From an archaeon (lineage in GTDB: Archaea > EX4484-52 > B79-G9), in NCBI GenBank assembly GCA_030594585.1, contig JAUVEX010000038.1:1-8519 (forward strand): 8,519 nucleotides of DNA, written 5' to 3'. Below, piece by piece: positions 5,634 through 8,519 of this stretch. Both the position numbers and the translations under genes were made by a program. Each line of letters starts with the position of its first letter. Position 1 is the first letter of the stretch. Below the pieces are notes generated by a model, which saw only the letters and a list, made by a program, of their open reading frames with translations, did no database searches and had not been told where the DNA came from.

Positions 5634-6413
5634 TCAACAAATTCTTGTTCCCAGACCAACTTCGCCTAAAAGGGCGCGCTTTATATGTTCTTTTTTGTTG
5701 CCGTTGATGATTTCTGATTCTATGCCGATTTTAACGAACTCAAGCATTCGTTCTACTTTGTGCACCATACCGCCTGTGGCGTCTTTTCCGTCTGAGCCTT
5801 TGAGGTGCTTTTTGATATCATTAAAGTTCTTTTCTGTTATTTCGGGTATTAAATCGCCATCGGCTGTAAGGACGCCGTCTGTTTTTCCGGCAAGAATTAT
5901 CTTTTTTGCGCCCAGTTTTTTGGCTAAAAATGTGAGAATTTCCTCAGTTGAGATTATGCAGCAGCCCTGTTTTTCATCAAGAGCGACATCGCCGTAGGGA
6001 ACAGGAACCATGTTTTGCCTAAGAAAAGATTCAAGAGCCAATGTATCCCAGCTTTTGATTCTTTTGTTTTCACAAATTACTCCGGCAGATGGTTGTATCG
6101 AGACCGCGTTTATTCCTTTATCAATAAGCGCATCCACAACAATCCGGTTTAGTTTTGAAGCATCATTTTGTACTAGAGATACTCCTTTTATGCTGTCTTT
6201 GTTTACAAGCCCTTGGTCTGTCCGGTATTTTGTTGCGGACTGGTGCGGGAAAGAGCCGCCTCCATGGCCCATTATAAGCTTTATGTCTTTTTCATCTATT
6301 GCTTCGCGTATCTCTTTTGCGATTCTTTTTAGTGCTTCTGTATTTACTGTGTAAGGTTTTGTCTTATCGGTTATCAATGAACCTCCAAGTTTTAGCAGCA
6401 CAATTTCACTCAT
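5634..6413 (-). CDS. ipk: Isopentenyl phosphate kinase (IPK)
   Basis: Phosphorylates isopentenyl phosphate to isopentenyl diphosphate with ATP (EC 2.7.4.26), the last step of the archaeal mevalonate pathway feeding membrane lipid synthesis. The 259-residue amino-acid-kinase fold protein has VLLKLGGSLITDK (5-17) with the nucleotide-contacting lysine, GHGGGSFPH (49-57) whose H57 matches the histidine that distinguishes IPK and binds the substrate phosphate, IIL-AGKTDGVL before the ATP-binding region, and DATGGMVHKVERM near the C-terminus. Length matches the usual 245-270. A GTG at 6422 adds three residues, but it lies within the Shine-Dalgarno motif at 6419-6424, so ATG 6413 is preferred. That ATG overlaps the UbiX stop codon as ATGA (6413-6410), the usual sign of translational coupling. 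It is the last gene of the PMDh-UbiX-IPK cluster, which supports IPK over related kinases such as fosfomycin kinase. Confidence 0.95.
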   Translation of the reverse strand: MSEIVLLKLGGSLITDKTKPYTVNTEALKRIAKEIREAIDEKDIKLIMGHGGGSFPHQSATKYRTDQGLVNKDSIKGVSLVQNDASKLNRIVVDALIDKGINAVSIQPSAGVICENKRIKSWDTLALESFLRQNMVPVPYGDVALDEKQGCCIISTEEILTFLAKKLGAKKIILAGKTDGVLTADGDLIPEITEKNFNDIKKHLKGSDGKDATGGMVHKVERMLEFVKIGIESEIINGNKKEHIKRALLGEVGLGTRIC

Positions 6414-6973
6414 TTCTTCCACCTTTTGTAAAGGCCGTGTTCTATGCCAAAAGCATCGAGAATGCGGCCAACAGCGTTGTCTGTTAAATCATTTACGCTT
6501 TTTGGCTTTATATAATAGCACATCATAGGGGGGATTATCCAAACACCAAGCCTTGACAGCTTAAGCATGTTTTCAAGATGTATTGCGTTTAGCGGGCTTT
6601 CGCGGGGGACAAGCACGAGATTTCTTTGTTGTTTTAGCTGGACATCTGCTGCGCGCGATACAAGATTTTCTGAATATCCGTTTGCGATTGCAGATAGTGA
6701 TTTCATGCTGCATGGGGCTACAATCATGCCGTCGACTTTAAACGAGCCTGATGCGATACTTGCAGCGATATCGTTTTCTTTGTATATTTTGTGAGAGTTT
6801 TCAGTGATTCTTCTCATAGATTTTTCGAAATTTTCTGTTTCGTATTTCATAACGGTTTTTGCAGATTCAGAGACAATTGTATGCGTTTCAATACCTGATT
6901 TTTTTAGTTCCTCAATTGTTCTTATTCCAATTTCTGTCCCGCTTGCGCCTGTTATTGCTACAATTATCTTAAT
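6410..6973 (-). CDS. ubiX: UbiX-family flavin prenyltransferase, apparently initiated at ATT
   Basis: Transfers a dimethylallyl group to FMN, making prenylated FMN (EC 2.5.1.129), the cofactor of UbiD-type decarboxylases. Here the likely client is trans-anhydromevalonate phosphate decarboxylase (AMPD). The first ATG (6850) gives only 146 residues and lacks the FMN-binding N-terminus. The same frame is open upstream to the stop at 6986-6988 and encodes IKIIVAITGASG, the standard UbiX opening. No ATG, GTG or TTG occurs there. ATT at 6973 gives 187 residues, the normal family length, and lies seven bases after AGGTG (6981-6985). Other hallmarks: ASGSFKVDGMIVAPCSMKSL, IANGYSENLVSRAADV, LVPRESPLNAIHLENML, IIPPMMCYYIKP and GRILDAFGIEH. 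It overlaps the PMDh small subunit gene by ten bases (6964-6973) and IPK by four. Family call is firm; the ATT start is inferred, and an assembly error or true 5' lesion cannot be excluded. Confidence 0.88.
   Translation of the reverse strand: MKIIVAITGASGTEIGIRTIEELKKSGIETHTIVSESAKTVMKYETENFEKSMRRITENSHKIYKENDIAASIASGSFKVDGMIVAPCSMKSLSAIANGYSENLVSRAADVQLKQQRNLVLVPRESPLNAIHLENMLKLSRLGVWIIPPMMCYYIKPKSVNDLTDNAVGRILDAFGIEHGLYKRWKK
6419..6424 (-). promoter_or_regulatory. Shine-Dalgarno motif deciding the IPK start
   Basis: AGGTGG on the minus strand lies five bases before ATG 6413 and matches the archaeal Shine-Dalgarno core GGAGGTGAT. It includes the alternative GTG start at 6422, which therefore has no motif at correct spacing. 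Confidence 0.7.
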
Positions 6974-7362
6974 ATCAACACACCTTTATTTCCGTCAACT
7001 GTGACGGTTTGTCCGGCTTTTAGATTTTTGTATGCATCTTTTTCAAGCTTGTCTATTGCAGGGATGTCTGAGATTATTGCACCAACAGCCACGATTGCTT
7101 CTGTTTCTTTGTTTATTATGGCTAATGGCGCAACCTTGTTTTTCTTTAAGCGATAAATCGTGTATGAGCCTACAGTTGAGCCTTTTCCTCTGGGGAACAC
7201 AAGTATTTTTCCTGCAACTGTTTTTCCTTCAAGAGCGTGGCCTTTTTCAACAACAACACCTGTATTGGGGTCAACCCCACCGTAAAAGGATATGGCATCG
7301 CGGCTTACAATAACATCTCCTGTTGCTGTTCCTTTTGATATTGTGCGGGATTTTATTTCCAT
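6964..7362 (-). CDS. Phosphomevalonate dehydratase small subunit (aconitase X swivel domain, DUF126)
   Basis: Small subunit of the enzyme that dehydrates (R)-5-phosphomevalonate to trans-anhydromevalonate 5-phosphate (EC 4.2.1.182) in the archaeal mevalonate pathway. The 132-residue protein is a single swivel domain of normal length. It opens with ISKGTATGDVIVSRDAISFYGGVDPNTG and carries the conserved FPRGKGSTVGSY motif (57-68), whose serine and glycines line the active site at the interface with the large subunit. IINKETEAIVAVGAIISDIP follows, as in relatives. The start at 7362 overlaps the large-subunit gene by ten bases and has a GGTG motif upstream. Aconitase X proteins also occur in bacterial hydroxyproline metabolism, usually with both domains fused or paired; the adjoining ubiX and ipk genes make the mevalonate role much more likely here. 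Confidence 0.93.
   Translation of the reverse strand: MEIKSRTISKGTATGDVIVSRDAISFYGGVDPNTGVVVEKGHALEGKTVAGKILVFPRGKGSTVGSYTIYRLKKNKVAPLAIINKETEAIVAVGAIISDIPAIDKLEKDAYKNLKAGQTVTVDGNKGVLILR
6981..6985 (-). promoter_or_regulatory. Shine-Dalgarno motif supporting the ATT start of UbiX
   Basis: AGGTG on the minus strand, inside the end of the PMDh small subunit gene, is followed by seven bases and then ATT AAG ATA. No standard start codon in the UbiX frame lies within reach, so this motif points to ATT 6973. Confidence 0.55.
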
Positions 7363-8519
7363 TTTCCATCCACCGCGCAGTCTATGCAGGTTTTAGTGCT
7401 TCCGAGCCTTGTCTTGAAATTGTTTGAGCCATGAGCGTAAAAGCAGGCCTTGGCTGAATTTGTTGCCATGCATTTGAATCTTCCTTTCAGGGGAGCCACA
7501 GCCATGCATGTGTCGGCTGCCACAAAAGTACCGGAATCTTCAATAGTTTTTAGGATTCCGAGCTTTTCTGCTTCTTGTTTTATCTTTCTTGCTGTTGAAA
7601 TCCATGTTGTGATTTTTACTTTTTTTCCTTTGAGCAGGTCTGCTATTTCTTTTAGCTCTTCTATTGATGCGTGGGGGCAGCCGAGCGCTATAAAGTCAAC
7701 ATCGCATTCGTCGTTGAGGGCTTTTTTTGCATTTTCGATATTTATTTGTGTTATTTCAACTTTTCCTTTGGGAACTGATGTCTTGTTCGGGGTTATGCCA
7801 GCTATGTGAAAAAGAGCAGTGCCGCCATAGGTTGCAATTGATGCTGAGAAAATTTTAAGCTGGTCTGTGTTTGCATTTTTTAAACCGACAATATAAGGTA
7901 TCTTGTTTTCTATTTTTTTGCCAATGGCATATCCTAAAGCGCTAAAATCATCAAGCGTGTCTATTTTTGCGTTGGCAACAACTGTTACCTGCGCCTGCCT
8001 GTTTTTTTCAAGATGAAGCCCATATTCTGGAGTTTTTCCTATAATTGCAGCTGCAAGGGCGGACGGACCGCCTTCCCTGTTTGTGCGGGCTCCAAGAACC
8101 GAATTTGCAAAACAGACCGCAGATGACTCAGACCATGCTATGTGGTCTCCTTGTTGTGGCTTGTTTCCGACCAAGTAGGGGGTGCATGTGGCTGTTGTTT
8201 TAATTCCTAATTTTTTGAAAGCGTTTATGACTTTGATTTGTTTTTCTGCAAAATCTTTTGAGATGCCGAGTTTTTTCCAGTCAATTAAATCCATTCCTGC
8301 AGGATTTAATGTTGTCTTGACTTTGATTTTCCCATCGACTGCAAGCTCTTCTAGATATTCAAGTCCTGCATCGCCAAGGTTATGGTATGATACACCTGCT
8401 ACCTGTACCGAAGTTACAGGGATGAGGTTTTCAGCGCCGTAAATTTCTCCAAGCGCGGCTAAAATCTCCATTGATTTTTGGGCTGCGTGTCCGTGTTTTC
8501 CGTCGAGGATTTCTTTATC
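7353..8519 (-). CDS. Phosphomevalonate dehydratase large subunit (aconitase X catalytic domain, DUF521), 5'-truncated
   Basis: Catalytic, iron-sulfur-containing subunit of phosphomevalonate dehydratase (EC 4.2.1.182), partner of the swivel-domain protein encoded next. The frame stays open to the window edge: codons before the internal ATG at 8471 encode DKEILDGKHGHAAQKS, matching the family N-terminus, so 8471 is not the start and only a few residues are missing (388 are present; about 390-410 is usual). Recognisable blocks are VQVAGVSYHNLGDAGLEYLE, TATCTPYLVGNKPQQGDHIA, then the highly conserved AWSESSAVCFANSVLGARTN with REGGPSALAAAIIGKTPEYG, LGCPHASIEEL, DTCMAV and ATNSAKACFY. C-T-P-Y, L-G-C-P-H and D-T-C contain cysteines in positions expected for cluster ligands. 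The C-terminus is cysteine-richer than I expect (CIDCAVDG). It is the first visible gene of the cluster; the promoter and any upstream gene lie outside the window. Confidence 0.95.
   Translation of the reverse strand, partial: DKEILDGKHGHAAQKSMEILAALGEIYGAENLIPVTSVQVAGVSYHNLGDAGLEYLEELAVDGKIKVKTTLNPAGMDLIDWKKLGISKDFAEKQIKVINAFKKLGIKTTATCTPYLVGNKPQQGDHIAWSESSAVCFANSVLGARTNREGGPSALAAAIIGKTPEYGLHLEKNRQAQVTVVANAKIDTLDDFSALGYAIGKKIENKIPYIVGLKNANTDQLKIFSASIATYGGTALFHIAGITPNKTSVPKGKVEITQINIENAKKALNDECDVDFIALGCPHASIEELKEIADLLKGKKVKITTWISTARKIKQEAEKLGILKTIEDSGTFVAADTCMAVAPLKGRFKCMATNSAKACFYAHGSNNFKTRLGSTKTCIDCAVDGKWK
7371..7374 (-). promoter_or_regulatory. Shine-Dalgarno motif of the PMDh small subunit
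   Basis: GGTG on the minus strand, within the end of the large-subunit gene, is followed by eight bases and ATG 7362. It matches the core of the motifs before UbiX and IPK. Confidence 0.5.

Noticed and set aside
6410..6850. UbiX as a 146-residue protein starting at ATG 6850
   Set aside because: This start omits the FMN-binding GASG segment, which is encoded in frame immediately upstream; the fuller ATT-initiated frame matches family length.
7353..8471. PMDh large subunit starting at ATG 8471
   Set aside because: Upstream codons to the window edge encode conserved family sequence in the same frame, so the ATG is internal and the gene is truncated by the window.

Overview
The window is a compact, AT-rich stretch of an archaeal chromosome. 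The archaeal assignment rests on the gene families: an archaeal-type CCA-adding enzyme, Trm-G10, Taw1, Trm56 (a family known essentially from archaea), and the phosphomevalonate dehydratase / isopentenyl phosphate kinase branch of the archaeal mevalonate pathway. Small intergenic gaps and TATA boxes placed for leaderless transcription fit this. An uncultivated, possibly small-genome (DPANN-like) lineage is plausible, but the sequence alone does not fix the phylum.

Layout. Plus strand, 1-3809: 5'-truncated CCA-adding enzyme, tRNA guanosine-10 methyltransferase, the wyosine enzyme Taw1, and a membrane-anchored cysteine-rich protein. A 44-base convergent gap follows (3810-3853). Minus strand, 4369-3854: Trm56. 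Minus strand, 5506-4439: a helical-repeat protein resembling mTERF, with a recent internal tandem duplication. Minus strand, 8519-5634: a tightly overlapping cluster in transcription order PMDh large subunit (truncated by the window edge), PMDh small subunit, UbiX flavin prenyltransferase and isopentenyl phosphate kinase.

How the genes work together. Four genes act on tRNA: CCA addition, m2G/m22G at position 10, the first tricyclic step at G37 of tRNA-Phe, and 2'-O-methylation of C56. The minus-strand cluster encodes most of the archaea-specific route from phosphomevalonate to IPP. PMDh dehydrates (R)-5-phosphomevalonate, UbiX makes the prenylated FMN needed by the UbiD-like decarboxylase AMPD (not in the window), and IPK phosphorylates isopentenyl phosphate.

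Two initiation modes are visible. Five genes that start their own transcripts have an A/T-rich TATA-like box centred about 25-28 bases before the start codon and no Shine-Dalgarno sequence, as expected for leaderless mRNAs. The three internal genes of the PMDh-UbiX-IPK cluster instead have GGTG-type Shine-Dalgarno motifs. The UbiX frame has no ATG, GTG or TTG before its FMN-binding GASG motif; the best-placed start is ATT at 6973, so an ordinary gene call at 6850 would lose the first 41 residues.

No stretch over 300 bases lacks a gene; the longest gap is 5507-5633. I saw no tRNA, rRNA, CRISPR array, insertion sequence or phage gene.
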